From contig CAWBRW010000021.1 in NCBI GenBank assembly GCA_963791235.1, forward strand, positions 62,001 through 126,000: a stretch of DNA of 64,000 nt, read 5' to 3'. Positions 1 to 9,023 of this stretch are shown one piece after another. Under the pieces are notes generated by a model. The model saw only the letters and a program-made list of their open reading frames with translations, made no database searches and was not told the origin of the DNA. The first letter of the stretch is position 1; the number at the start of each line of letters is the position of its first letter. Made by a program: the position numbers and the translations under genes. The DNA is from JALORV01 sp963791235. Lineage in GTDB: Bacteria; Pseudomonadota; Gammaproteobacteria; Burkholderiales; Burkholderiaceae_F.

Positions 1-513
1 CAGCGGGCAGCCCAGGAGTGTGTCGAGATTGGGCTCGTCTGCGCCTATCAGCAGGATGCTCAGCAGGCCTTGGCAGCCTACCGGCTCGAACCGATGTTCG
101 AAGACGAAATCCGCGCAGCCGTCGTCAAGGACATTCGAAAGAAGTATGGTGGCTTGCGCGCACAGCTGGCGCTGTACGACTTCACGGTGTTTTACGGCTT
201 GCCCTCTCCGCTGCTGATCAACGAGGCACCGTTCATCGACTGGCGGGTACGCGCCCGGCCGGTGCAGCCATTCGTGTCGCTGCCCCTCGGGCCTTACTGC
301 CTTCTGGTCGGTACGCCATCCGGGAAGACGAGCCGCGCCGGACCGGTGCTCTGGAAAACCGTCACCGCCATGGGGCCGTTCAAGGATCACAACCGCTACA
401 TCGTCGAAAGCGCGCAGCACTGGATAGTGGCGACCTCCGACGACCAGCTCGTCGCGGTTCAGGACCGATTCGCTCCCGGTGGCATCGAGAAACCGGCGGC
501 TTCGCCGTCGTGA
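1..513 (+). CDS. C-terminal part of a DUF4238-like protein (5' end outside window)
   Basis: The frame is open from the first base and ends at TGA 511-513, so about 170 residues of a longer protein are present. The visible part has a region resembling the end of DUF4238 proteins: residues like INEAPFIDW followed by PFVSLPLGP and LLVG, then NRYIVESAQHWIVA near the end. DUF4238 proteins have no firmly known function and often sit in accessory or defence-associated regions. The missing N-terminus, where the best family signature lies, makes the assignment tentative. The next 300 bases hold no convincing gene. Confidence 0.4.
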   Translation, partial: QRAAQECVEIGLVCAYQQDAQQALAAYRLEPMFEDEIRAAVVKDIRKKYGGLRAQLALYDFTVFYGLPSPLLINEAPFIDWRVRARPVQPFVSLPLGPYCLLVGTPSGKTSRAGPVLWKTVTAMGPFKDHNRYIVESAQHWIVATSDDQLVAVQDRFAPGGIEKPAASPS

Positions 514-829
514 TCCGCGCCAGGCGTGGGTTTGATCATCGCAGTGGCGCCGCTCGACGACGCGCTGCGAGGCGAACGCCCCCGCCGGAGGGCGCAGCGT
601 AGTTTCTCAGTCCGCATCGGCAGCGGTGAGCGACACCCGCCATCATTAGCGCAGGGCCCGCCGTCGGACTGCTTTACAGCGGTCGTGCACCATCGCGGGG
701 CGGCATTCGCAAATTCTTGTTTTTTCTTCGATTGAGTCGTCGGCTCGGATCTTGCTCTGTCCTTGCATAGCGAGTTCGGATGCGGCACTTGGGCGCTAAC
801 GCCCAGTGTCGGCGAAGGGTGAGGGCGTC
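514..829. other. Intergenic stretch, no supported gene
   Basis: About 315 bases between the DUF4238-like gene end and a small ORF. Short open frames exist on both strands, but none has a ribosome-binding site with recognisable protein content. I see no RNA gene or repeat in it. Confidence 0.4.
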
Positions 830-982
830 ATGAGTGCAAGCAGCGGAGAAAAGCGCCGACGGAGGCGGGAACGGCGATTCCTTGAGTTACACGAAACGAT
901 TTCGATACGTTCCACGATGTTGGCCGTCGCCGCGACCTGTGGGTACTTGCTGCTGCAGGTGACGCGCTCGTTCCTCGGCTAG
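830..982 (+). CDS. Small 50-residue protein with a predicted membrane segment
   Basis: ATG 830 is preceded by a purine-rich GAAGGGTGAGGG stretch that works as a ribosome-binding site; the frame closes at TAG 980-982. The product begins with a very basic stretch (KRRRRRERR, residues 8-16) and ends in a hydrophobic segment (about residues 30-46, LAVAATCGYLLLQV). This suggests a single-pass membrane peptide with a positive-inside N-terminus. It is not a family I recognise. It stands alone, tail-to-tail with the minus-strand histidine kinase. Support is the ribosome-binding site and topology only. Confidence 0.4.
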   Translation: MSASSGEKRRRRRERRFLELHETISIRSTMLAVAATCGYLLLQVTRSFLG

Positions 983-1084
983 AACCAGTCCTGCGCTCCA
1001 AATGATGTAAGTGGATGTCCCGGTCGGAGCACACCTGGGCTAACGACTGGAGTGTCGGCCCTCCGCAGTCAACCTGCGATCAGT

Positions 1085-3124
1085 TCAAACCAGCAGGCGA
1101 TTCAGCTCTGCCGCGTCGACCGGCTTGGTCATGTGCTGGTCAATTCCGGCTTCGACGGCGCGCTCGCGGTCCTCGGGGCGACCGTAGCCGGTGATGGCAA
1201 TCAGTCGCGGGCTGTCATTCCCGGCTTTCAATCGTTGCGCGACCTGGTAACCGTCCAGTCCCGGCAGACCGATGTCGAGCAATACGATCTCGGGCTTCAC
1301 GCGTGCCGCTGTCTCGATGCCCTCGATGCCAGTGGCGGCTGCATAGACATCGTGCCCGGCGTTCACGAGCTGCATTCGCAATGCCTCGCGTCCGTCCGCA
1401 TCATCTTCAATGATCAGGATCCGCTTCGGAGAGCCGTTCGTCCTCGCCAGCGGTGCTGCGGAGGTCGGGGCAGTCCGCGGTGGATCGGCGCGGGGAAGGC
1501 TGACGAGGAAAGTGCTGCCCTTCGAGAGTCCTTCGCTCGTTGCGACGATGCGTCCTCCATGTGCCTGCGCCAGGCGGTGCGCCAAAGTCAAGCCCACGCC
1601 GAGGCCGCCCTGTGATCGATCAAGGCTCCGCGGCCCCTGCGTGAAGAGATCGAATACGCGCGGCAGCAGTTCCGGTGCGATGCCAATGCCGCTGTCACGA
1701 ATGCGCAGCACCGCATCGTCACCTCTACTAACCGCCTGCACTTCAATTTGCCCGCCAGGCGGCGTGAACTTGATGGCGTTCATCAAAAGGTTGTCAACGA
1801 TCTGGCTGAGCCGAGCGGGGTCTGCGTCAACCCACAGTGGCTCGGTCTGGACAACCAGATCAAGCTGGTCCAGTCGACCATTGCCGCGCAGCACGTCCAG
1901 GCTTCGCTGCACGAGGGCCGCCAGGTTGACCCTTTCACGGGTCAGCGTGACCTTTCCGCTGGTCACGCGAGCGACATCGAGCAGGTCTTCGATGAGGCGG
2001 CTCAGATGCTTGACCTGCCGATTGATGATCTCGACCGCACGCGTCGAAAATCCCTGCTGTGCCTCGATTGCATGGAGAAGCTGCCCGGCGTTGGAAATGG
2101 CGGCCAGCGGATTTCGCAGCTCATGGCTGAGCATTGCAATGAACTCGTCCTTCGCTCGATTCGCCGATTCCGCTTCGGCGCGGGCGGTCTGCTCGCGCTC
2201 GAGCAGCAGCGAACGCTCCTGCTCGATCGCCTTGCGCTCCCAGACGAGCGCTGCCACCGGCATCGTCAGGGCGGCGATCGTTGCCATGAATGCCTGTAAC
2301 AGCAGCAGCGACTCATTGTCACTGGCCATCACGAATGGCCCGCTGCCGCTAACCGTGGCCCACATGGCAATGGCCGACAGCAACGCGACCGAAGTTGCCA
2401 CTTCGCGCTGACCGAACCGGAAAGCCGCCCATATCAGCGGCGGTATGCACAGGAAGGGCAGCGGGTAGTGGCTGAAACCAGGATAACCAAAGACCACGGC
2501 GCCGACTGCTGCAACGACGAACAGCAGCAGCGCCCCTTCGAGCGGCCGTGCGCGCAGGGGGCCAAAGTCGGGTGCTCTACCCCAGAGTACGAGCAGGGGC
2601 GCGACGATCAACGCCCCGGCCGCATCGCCCAGCCACCACGTCAACCAGATCGGACCGAATGCAGTCCAATCGGCCTGGCCCGTGAACGCCAGAGTCGTTG
2701 TGCCGAGCGTTGCGCTGATGCCGGTGCTGATCAGGCCCGCCAGCACGGTGAAGCGCAGGAGGGTCTGCGGTCGGTCGAAGGCTTGGGCGCCCGCCGCATA
2801 GCGTTCCACGAGAAACGCGCCGACGACGGCTTCCAGCGTGTTGCCGACGGCGATACCGAGCGAGCTTGCGATCGACCCGGAGGCAACGACATTGACCAGA
2901 AACGCGCCGACGAAGACCGCTGGCCAGACGCGGCGTCCGAACAGCAGCGCTGCCGCTAGAGCTATTCCAGTGGGAGGCCAGACTGCAGAGGCGCTGGCGT
3001 GAACGAAGGCGAAGTGCAGTCCAAGCCGGCCGGCGACAAAGTAGGCCACGACCACGGCGCCAAGCAGCAGCCCCTGGTGCGAGCGGCCCCACCGAACCCA
3101 TTGAGCTGCCTCTACCCGGTGCAT
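1085..3124 (-). CDS. MASE1-domain hybrid histidine kinase
   Basis: A 679-residue membrane sensor kinase. Residues about 18-295 form a MASE1 membrane sensor (GRLGLHFAF, AVWPPTGIALAAALLFG, WWLGDAAGALIVAP), an integral-membrane sensory domain of unknown ligand. A short coiled coil (295-325) leads to a HisKA domain with H334 in MLSHELRNPL. The ATPase domain has the N box (DNLLMNAIKFTP), G1 (DSGIGI) and G2 (GGLGVGLTLA). A C-terminal receiver domain carries the phospho-acceptor Asp in VLLDIGLPGLDG and the conserved Lys in TKPVD. It has no output domain, so phosphate must pass to a partner outside this window. It is divergent from fadH with about 170 bases between them. Confidence 0.9.
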   Translation of the reverse strand: MHRVEAAQWVRWGRSHQGLLLGAVVVAYFVAGRLGLHFAFVHASASAVWPPTGIALAAALLFGRRVWPAVFVGAFLVNVVASGSIASSLGIAVGNTLEAVVGAFLVERYAAGAQAFDRPQTLLRFTVLAGLISTGISATLGTTTLAFTGQADWTAFGPIWLTWWLGDAAGALIVAPLLVLWGRAPDFGPLRARPLEGALLLFVVAAVGAVVFGYPGFSHYPLPFLCIPPLIWAAFRFGQREVATSVALLSAIAMWATVSGSGPFVMASDNESLLLLQAFMATIAALTMPVAALVWERKAIEQERSLLLEREQTARAEAESANRAKDEFIAMLSHELRNPLAAISNAGQLLHAIEAQQGFSTRAVEIINRQVKHLSRLIEDLLDVARVTSGKVTLTRERVNLAALVQRSLDVLRGNGRLDQLDLVVQTEPLWVDADPARLSQIVDNLLMNAIKFTPPGGQIEVQAVSRGDDAVLRIRDSGIGIAPELLPRVFDLFTQGPRSLDRSQGGLGVGLTLAHRLAQAHGGRIVATSEGLSKGSTFLVSLPRADPPRTAPTSAAPLARTNGSPKRILIIEDDADGREALRMQLVNAGHDVYAAATGIEGIETAARVKPEIVLLDIGLPGLDGYQVAQRLKAGNDSPRLIAITGYGRPEDRERAVEAGIDQHMTKPVDAAELNRLLV

Positions 3125-3298
3125 GACGAAGCCCCGTCAGCCGATCGACCGCGAGCGGGACATTAGCCGCGCACGCCCGTGTCGGCAATGCCCCCGACGC
3201 GCGCCGCGATGCGATAGCGACGTGCGGCGGTCCCTTCCCAGGTTCTTTCGAGCCGTCGATCTAAGTTCGCGCGACGGCCGGCCGTTAGTATCGGCGCC

Positions 3299-5344
3299 AT
3301 GACCTATCCCCATCTTCTGGCCCCGCTCGACCTCGGCTTCATTACGCTGCCAAACCGCGTGCTGATGGGCAGCATGCACACCGGCCTTGAAGACGGCCGC
3401 AAGCACTTCCCCGCGATGGCGGCGTACTTCGCCGAGCGGGCACGCGGCGGTGTCGGGCTGATGGTCACGGGCGGCTTCGCGCCCAACATCGAAGGCTGGG
3501 CCAAGCCGTTCGCCGGGACACTGTCCACGTCGGCCGCGGCACGGCGGCACCGGCTGGTCACTGACGCGGTGCATGCCGAAGGCGGCCGAATCGCGCTGCA
3601 GATCCTGCACACGGGTCGCTACGGCTACCAACCCTTCTGCGTGGCCCCCTCCCGCATCAAGAGCCCGATTTCGCCGTTCGCGCCGCGCGAGCTGTCGGCA
3701 CGCGGCATCGAACGGCAGATCCGCGCCTTTGTCCGTTGCGCAATGCTGTCGCGCGATGCCGGCTATGACGGGGTCGAGGTGATGGGCAGCGAGGGCTACT
3801 TCATCAACCAGTTCCTCGTCACGCACACCAACCATCGCACGGACGAGTGGGGCGGCGCGTACGAGAACCGGATGCGACTGCCGGTGGAGATCGTCTCACG
3901 CGTGCGCGAGGCCGTTGGCCGCGACTTCATCATCATCTACCGCCTGTCGATGCTGGATCTGATTCCCGATGGCAGCAGCTGGCCCGAGGCGGTGACACTG
4001 GCCAGGGCGATCACTGCCGCCGGCGCCACGATCATCAACACCGGCATCGGCTGGCACGAGGCACGTGTGCCCACGATCGCCACCAGTGTCCCCCGCGGCG
4101 CATTTGCCTGGGTCACGAAGAAGATGCGCGATGAACTGCGCGAGTCGGGAATCACGATCCCGCTGGTCACGAGCAATCGGATCAACACCCCCGAAGTCGG
4201 CGAGCAACTGCTGGCGGACGGCTGCGGCGACATCGTGAGCCTCGCGCGTCCGCTGCTGGCCGACCCGGACTTCGTCGCCAAGGCGAAAGCGGGCCGCGGG
4301 ACGGACATCAACACCTGCATCGCCTGCAACCAGGCGTGCCTCGATCACGCCTTCAGGAACGAGCTCGCAAGCTGCCTGGTCAATCCGCGTGCCGGGCGCG
4401 AGACCGAACTCGTGATGACGCCCGCGCCGCAGCGCAAGCGCTATGCAGTGATCGGCGCCGGCCCAGCCGGTCTCGCCGCAGCCACCACGCTGGCGGAGCG
4501 CGGCCACGAAGTGCATCTGTTCGAAGCGGCGGCGCAGATCGGCGGCCAGTTCAACATGGCCAGGCGCATTCCGGGCAAGGAGGAATTCAGCGAAACGCTG
4601 CGCTACTTCACCCGCCGGCTCGAGGTGACCGGAGTGATCCTGCATTTGAATGCGCGGGCGACGGCGGAGGAACTGGTCGCGCAGAAGTTCGATGGCGTGA
4701 TCCTCGCCACCGGCGTGAAGGCGCGCGACCCGAAGATCCCGGGGCAGGAGAGCCCGAACGTGCTGAGTTATATCGACGTGCTGCTCCATGGCAAGCCGGT
4801 CGGTGAACGCGTCGCAATCGTCGGTGCTGGCGGCATCGGTTTTGACGTGGCCGAGTTCCTGGTTACGCCGCCGGGGCACTCGCCGACGCTGAACCTCAAG
4901 GAATGGCTGGCCGAGTGGGGCGTGACCGATCCCGCCGAGGTGCGGGGCGGGGTGGTTCGCCCGCGGCCATCAGCGCCCGCTCGACAGGTGACGCTCCTGC
5001 AGCGCAAGGCCGGAAAGCTCGGCAAGGGACTCGGCAAGACCACAGGCTGGATCCACCGCGCGGCATTGCAGATGAAGCAGGTGGAGATGATTGGCGGCGT
5101 GAACTACGAACGCATCATGCCCGGCGGACTTTTCGTCACCTACGGCGAAGCGCGCAAGGACGGCCAGCTGATCGAGTGCGACACGGTCGTGCTGTGCGCC
5201 GGCCAGGAACCGCTGCGCGAACTCCACGCGCCGTTGCAGGCCGCAGGTGTGGCCGTTCACCTGATCGGCGGCGCGGACGAGGCGAACGAACTCGATGCGA
5301 AGCGCGCGATCGACCAGGGCACGCGATTGGCCGCGCGGCTCTAA
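3299..5344 (+). CDS. fadH: 2,4-dienoyl-CoA reductase (NADPH), FadH type
   Basis: The 681-residue product matches the length and architecture of E. coli FadH, the flavin/Fe-S enzyme that reduces 2,4-dienoyl-CoA during beta-oxidation of unsaturated fatty acids. Residues 1-330 are an Old Yellow Enzyme-type TIM barrel (PNRVLMGSMHTGLED at the FMN end). A 4Fe-4S cysteine set lies at C340, C343, C347 and C359, with spacing C-x2-C-x3-C-x11-C as in FadH. An FAD-binding GAGPAGLAAA follows near residue 385, and a second dinucleotide motif GAGGIGFDVAEF near 510 is for NADPH. The neighbouring DUF1810 gene begins 12 bases downstream and may be cotranscribed. Confidence 0.92.
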   Translation: MTYPHLLAPLDLGFITLPNRVLMGSMHTGLEDGRKHFPAMAAYFAERARGGVGLMVTGGFAPNIEGWAKPFAGTLSTSAAARRHRLVTDAVHAEGGRIALQILHTGRYGYQPFCVAPSRIKSPISPFAPRELSARGIERQIRAFVRCAMLSRDAGYDGVEVMGSEGYFINQFLVTHTNHRTDEWGGAYENRMRLPVEIVSRVREAVGRDFIIIYRLSMLDLIPDGSSWPEAVTLARAITAAGATIINTGIGWHEARVPTIATSVPRGAFAWVTKKMRDELRESGITIPLVTSNRINTPEVGEQLLADGCGDIVSLARPLLADPDFVAKAKAGRGTDINTCIACNQACLDHAFRNELASCLVNPRAGRETELVMTPAPQRKRYAVIGAGPAGLAAATTLAERGHEVHLFEAAAQIGGQFNMARRIPGKEEFSETLRYFTRRLEVTGVILHLNARATAEELVAQKFDGVILATGVKARDPKIPGQESPNVLSYIDVLLHGKPVGERVAIVGAGGIGFDVAEFLVTPPGHSPTLNLKEWLAEWGVTDPAEVRGGVVRPRPSAPARQVTLLQRKAGKLGKGLGKTTGWIHRAALQMKQVEMIGGVNYERIMPGGLFVTYGEARKDGQLIECDTVVLCAGQEPLRELHAPLQAAGVAVHLIGGADEANELDAKRAIDQGTRLAARL

Positions 5345-5356
5345 GGAACGTGCTGC

Positions 5357-5791
5357 ATGCCGTCGGACAGCGACCTCGCGCGATTCGTCGAAGCACAGGA
5401 CCCGGTGTACGACGAGGTGCGCGCGGAACTGCAAGCGGGACGGAAGACAACACATTGGATGTGGTTCGTCTTTCCCCAACTGCGCGGACTGGGGCACAGC
5501 GCGACGGCCCGCTCTTTTGGCATTGACTCGACGGCCGAGGCGGCGGCGTACCTTCAGCACCCGCTGCTCGGCGCCCGCCTGCGCGAGTGCGTCGAACTCG
5601 TGCTGGGTGTCACCAGGCGCACCGCCCTCGAGATCTTCGGCGCAACCGACGCGATGAAATTCCGTTCGTCGATGACACTGTTCGCGGCCGTGGCCCCGGG
5701 CGAGCCGCTGTTCCAGCGTGCACTGGACCAGTACTTCGACGGAGAACCCGATCCGCTGACGATGGCGCAGCTGCAGCCATCGGGCGGGTAG
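5357..5791 (+). CDS. DUF1810 family protein
   Basis: A 144-residue protein with the full DUF1810 pattern: DLARFVEAQDPVYDEVRAEL at the start, then KTTHWMWFVFPQLRGLG, LGARLRECV and DAMKFRSSMTLF. Family members are small, soluble and of unknown biochemical role; some databases misname them calpastatin. Start ATG 5357 lies 12 bases after the fadH stop, with AAGGAA overlapping that junction as ribosome-binding site. Confidence 0.88.
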   Translation: MPSDSDLARFVEAQDPVYDEVRAELQAGRKTTHWMWFVFPQLRGLGHSATARSFGIDSTAEAAAYLQHPLLGARLRECVELVLGVTRRTALEIFGATDAMKFRSSMTLFAAVAPGEPLFQRALDQYFDGEPDPLTMAQLQPSGG

Positions 5792-5808
5792 GGGCAGGGC
5801 CAATACGG

Positions 5809-6040
5809 TCAGGCAACAGCCTCGACCACGCCATCCGCGATGAAGCCGTCGATCTCGGCGTCTTTGTTGCCGTAGCCGCGCAGGAGGCTGCGCGTGTGTT
5901 CGCCGAGCAACGGCGGCGGTCGCGTGATCGCGGTCGGGGTTGCCGAGAAGTGCACCGGGCAGCAGATCGCCTTGGTCGGGCCGGGTTGTGGATGCGGCCC
6001 GCCGTCGACCGCAACGCCGAAGACGCTGCCTGCTGAGTCG
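5809..6040 (-). pseudogene. 3' remnant of a CaiB/BaiF CoA-transferase gene
   Basis: Read on the minus strand from about 6040 to the TGA at 5809-5811, this encodes about 75 residues that match the C-terminus of the intact CoA-transferase at 7778-9013. Shared pieces include QPGPTKAI, PVHFSATPTAITRP, LLGEHTRSLLR, DAEIDGFIADGV and the same stop position. The DNA is also clearly similar to 7778-7965 and in the same orientation, so this is a diverged paralogous copy. No upstream coding sequence for the rest of the enzyme is present. The two copies flank the FAD oxidase gene as direct repeats. Confidence 0.75.
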
Positions 6041-6297
6041 AATTCGGGAACGCTGGATCATCGAATGCTCGGCGCGGCGCATGCGCGTTGAACCTTCACT
6101 ATGACCAACAATCCAATCGCTGGTCGGTAGCTACACGCGCATCGAACGGAATCTGCCTCCGAGAAGGTGCTCGTGCTGTACCCTGCCGCTCACCGTGGAG
6201 CGTCAGGCTTTCCGGAAGCTGCACGTTGAGCGGATTAGATCCGCACCCGATTTCGCATTTTGGGCGGTTGCCAAACACTCACAGCGAGGAGGCGAGA

Positions 6298-7683
6298 ATG
6301 AACGAGCTTCGAGAATCAAGTATCGGCGAGTTCAAGGCGCATTTCCGCGGCGACGTGCTCGTGCCGGGCAATGCTGGCTACGACGAGGTGCGCCAGATCT
6401 GGAACGCCATGGTTGACCGCCGGCCCGCACTGATCGCCCGCTGCAGTTCACCTGAAGATGTGGTGCAAGCGGTCAAATTCGCACGCAAGCAGGATCTGAT
6501 CGTCTCTGTCCGGGGAGGCGGGCACAACATCGCGGGCAACGCGGTCTGCGATGGCGGTCTCATGATTGATCTGTCAACGATGAAGCGCGTCAAGGTGGAT
6601 CCCAGCGCCCGCCAGGCGAGTGTTGAACCCGGTTGCACGCTTGCGGACTTCGACGCTGCTGCGCAGGCTCACGGCCTGGCCACGCCGTTGGGCATCAACT
6701 CGACCACGGGCGTGGCTGGCCTGACGCTCGGCGGCGGTTTCGGCTGGCTGAGCCGAAAGTACGGCATGACCGTCGACAACCTGCTCGCCGTGGAGGTCGT
6801 CACCGCCGATGGTCGTCAGGTGCGCGCCAGCACCACCGAGAACGACGACCTGTTCTGGGGAGTGCGTGGTGGCGGTGGCAATTTCGGCATCGTCACCAGT
6901 TTCGAGTTCCGGCTTCATGCGGTCGGGCCGAATGTGCTGTCCGGGCTGATCGTCTTCCCGTTCAGCGAGGCGAAATCCGTGCTTGAGAAGTTCGCCCGCT
7001 TTACCGAGACGATGCCGGACGAACTCAATGTATGGATGGTCACGCGCAAGGCGCCGCCGCTACCCTTCCTTCCCGCGGAAGTCCACGGCAAGGAGATCGT
7101 CGCGCTGGCGGTGTGCTATGCGGGCGATCCTGCCCAGGGGGAAACGTTGATCGAGCCGCTGCGTCGGTTCGGCAAGGCGCATGGCGAGCACATTGGAGTA
7201 CAGCCGTATACCGCCTGGCAGCAGGCCTTCGATCCACTCTTGACGAAGGGCGCACGCAACTATTGGAAGTCGCACAATTTTTCGCGGCTGAGCGACGGCG
7301 CGATTGACACCATCATCCAGTACGCCGGCAAGCTGCCCTCACCGCAATGCGAAATCTTCATCGGCACGATCGGCGGCGCGACGACACGCGTGGCGCCCGA
7401 CGCGATGGCCTATTCGTCCCGAGATGCCAAGTACGTGATGAACGTGCACGGACGCTGGGAGACGGCCGCAGAAGACGATCGATGCGTGGCGTGGGCGCGC
7501 GAATTCTTCGCCAAGTCACAGCCCTTCGCCAGCGCCGGGGCTTACATCAACTTCCTCACTCAGGAGGAGGCGGACCGCATCGCATTTGCTTACGGGCCGA
7601 CCTACAAGCGCCTGGTCGATCTCAAGAAGAAGTATGACCCGACCAACTTCTTCCGAATGAACCAGAACATCAAGCCGCAGTGA
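6298..7683 (+). CDS. FAD-binding oxidoreductase, berberine-bridge enzyme type
   Basis: A 461-residue flavoprotein. The start is ATG 6298, chosen because GCGAGGAGG lies just upstream; an in-frame start at 6088 has no such site and adds unrelated residues. The FAD-binding domain (about residues 35-210) has the covalent-flavin His motif RGGGHNIAGN, followed by GVAGLTLGGGFGWLSRKYG and RGGGGNFGIVTSFEF. The usual second (cysteinyl) attachment site is not evident, so attachment is probably through histidine alone. The C-terminus (YDPTNFFRMNQNI) is the berberine-bridge signature. Such enzymes oxidise alcohols or sugars with O2; the substrate cannot be told. No signal peptide is seen. Confidence 0.88.
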   Translation: MNELRESSIGEFKAHFRGDVLVPGNAGYDEVRQIWNAMVDRRPALIARCSSPEDVVQAVKFARKQDLIVSVRGGGHNIAGNAVCDGGLMIDLSTMKRVKVDPSARQASVEPGCTLADFDAAAQAHGLATPLGINSTTGVAGLTLGGGFGWLSRKYGMTVDNLLAVEVVTADGRQVRASTTENDDLFWGVRGGGGNFGIVTSFEFRLHAVGPNVLSGLIVFPFSEAKSVLEKFARFTETMPDELNVWMVTRKAPPLPFLPAEVHGKEIVALAVCYAGDPAQGETLIEPLRRFGKAHGEHIGVQPYTAWQQAFDPLLTKGARNYWKSHNFSRLSDGAIDTIIQYAGKLPSPQCEIFIGTIGGATTRVAPDAMAYSSRDAKYVMNVHGRWETAAEDDRCVAWAREFFAKSQPFASAGAYINFLTQEEADRIAFAYGPTYKRLVDLKKKYDPTNFFRMNQNIKPQ

Positions 7684-7777
7684 CCGCGCAACCCCGGTAC
7701 GCGCACGATGGCGCCATGCGCTGTGGCGAGTGCCGGGGGTCGGCTCTTCCCAGGTGAGAAAGCATTGCCGGCCGTGC

Positions 7778-9013
7778 CTATGGCAGCGCTTCGATTACGC
7801 CGTCAGCGATGAAGCGGTCGATCTCGGCGTCGGAATAGCCGTAGTCGCGCAGCAAGGTGCGCGTGTGCTCGCCCAGCATGGGTGCGGGTCGCGTGATCGC
7901 CGTGGGGGTTGCCGAGAAGTGCACGGGACAGCCGATCGCCTTGGTCGGACCGGCCTGCGGATGCACGAGGTCGACCACCATGCCGCGCGCCAGGGTCTGC
8001 GGATGCGAGAGCGCCTCGCCGATGCTGTGCACCGGTCCCACCGGCACACCGGCGGCATCGAACGCCTCGATCCACTCGGCCTTACTGCGGGTGCCGAGCA
8101 CCGCATTCATCTTCTCGACCAGCGCATCAAGGTTGGCCATGCGATCCGAGTTTGTTCGGAAACGCGGATCGTCGCGCCACTCGGGATGGCCGAGCACCTC
8201 GGCGATGCGTTCCCAGTTGGCCTGGTTGGCGCCGCCGATGTTGATCCAGCCATCCTTCGCGTGGAACGCCTGGTAGGGCGCGGTCAGGATGTGTGCCGAT
8301 CCGGTCGGCCCGGGCGAATGCCCGGTCGCAAACTGGATCGCTGCATGCCAGTAGGTCTGCTGCAACGCCGCCTCCATTAGCGACGTCTCGACCACCTGCC
8401 CCTGGCCGGTCTTCAGCTTGTGCGCGTAGGCGGCAAGGACGCCGACCACTGCGAGGATGCCGGCATTGATGTCGGCGACGGAATTGCCGGGCTTGACCGG
8501 TGCGCCGCCGGGTTCCCCGGTGATCGACATCAGGCCGGCGAAGCCCTGTGCGATCAGGTCGAAACCGCCTTTGTCGCCATAGGGACCGTCCCGCCCATAG
8601 CCTGAGACGGCGCAGTAGATCAGGCCGGGGTTCTCCTTGGAAAGGACGTCGTACCCGAGCCCCAGCTTCTCAAGAGTGCCGCGCCGGTAGTTCTCGGTCA
8701 GTACATCGGCATCGCGGACCATGCGCAGCAAAATATCGCGGCCCTGCGGGTGCTTGAGGTTCAGCGCGATGCCGCGCTTGTTGCGGTTGAGGATCAGGAA
8801 GGGCGCAGAGACGCCGTTGACACGCGGTTCGCGGTAGGTGCGCGAATCGTCGCCCCCCGGCAGCTTTTCGATCTTGATGACGTCGGCGCCCATGTCGGCC
8901 AGCATCATCCCGGCGGTCGGTCCGGCCATGATCTGGGCGAGCTCAAGTACACGCATGCCGGCGAGCGGCCCTGAATGCGGCGGTCGATCGGGTGTCGGGT
9001 CTTCAGTGTGCAT
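7778..9013 (-). CDS. CaiB/BaiF family CoA-transferase (family III)
   Basis: A 411-residue member of the formyl-CoA-transferase-like family, which moves CoA between carboxylic acids through an aspartyl-CoA intermediate. N-terminal motifs RVLELAQIMAGPTAG and GADVIKIEKLPGGDDSR are typical. The probable catalytic Asp is D181 in GNSVADINAG, and VHFSATPT and LGEHT close the protein. I chose the ATG at 9013, 10 bases after the enoyl-CoA hydratase stop; a start at 9058 would overlap that gene. It is the last gene of a TRAP-transporter operon, which suggests it activates the imported organic acid as a CoA thioester. Confidence 0.88.
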   Translation of the reverse strand: MHTEDPTPDRPPHSGPLAGMRVLELAQIMAGPTAGMMLADMGADVIKIEKLPGGDDSRTYREPRVNGVSAPFLILNRNKRGIALNLKHPQGRDILLRMVRDADVLTENYRRGTLEKLGLGYDVLSKENPGLIYCAVSGYGRDGPYGDKGGFDLIAQGFAGLMSITGEPGGAPVKPGNSVADINAGILAVVGVLAAYAHKLKTGQGQVVETSLMEAALQQTYWHAAIQFATGHSPGPTGSAHILTAPYQAFHAKDGWINIGGANQANWERIAEVLGHPEWRDDPRFRTNSDRMANLDALVEKMNAVLGTRSKAEWIEAFDAAGVPVGPVHSIGEALSHPQTLARGMVVDLVHPQAGPTKAIGCPVHFSATPTAITRPAPMLGEHTRTLLRDYGYSDAEIDRFIADGVIEALP

Positions 9014-9023
9014 CAGGCGAGCG

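Noticed and set aside
6088..6297. Upstream extension of the FAD oxidase frame
   Set aside because: It would add 70 residues unlike any oxidase N-terminus. The ATG at 6298 has a strong ribosome-binding site and the family's normal start.
7690..7745. Possible hairpin after the FAD oxidase (ACCCCGGTAC pairing with GTGCCGGGGGT)
   Set aside because: The loop is about 30 bases and no T-run follows, so I do not call it a terminator.
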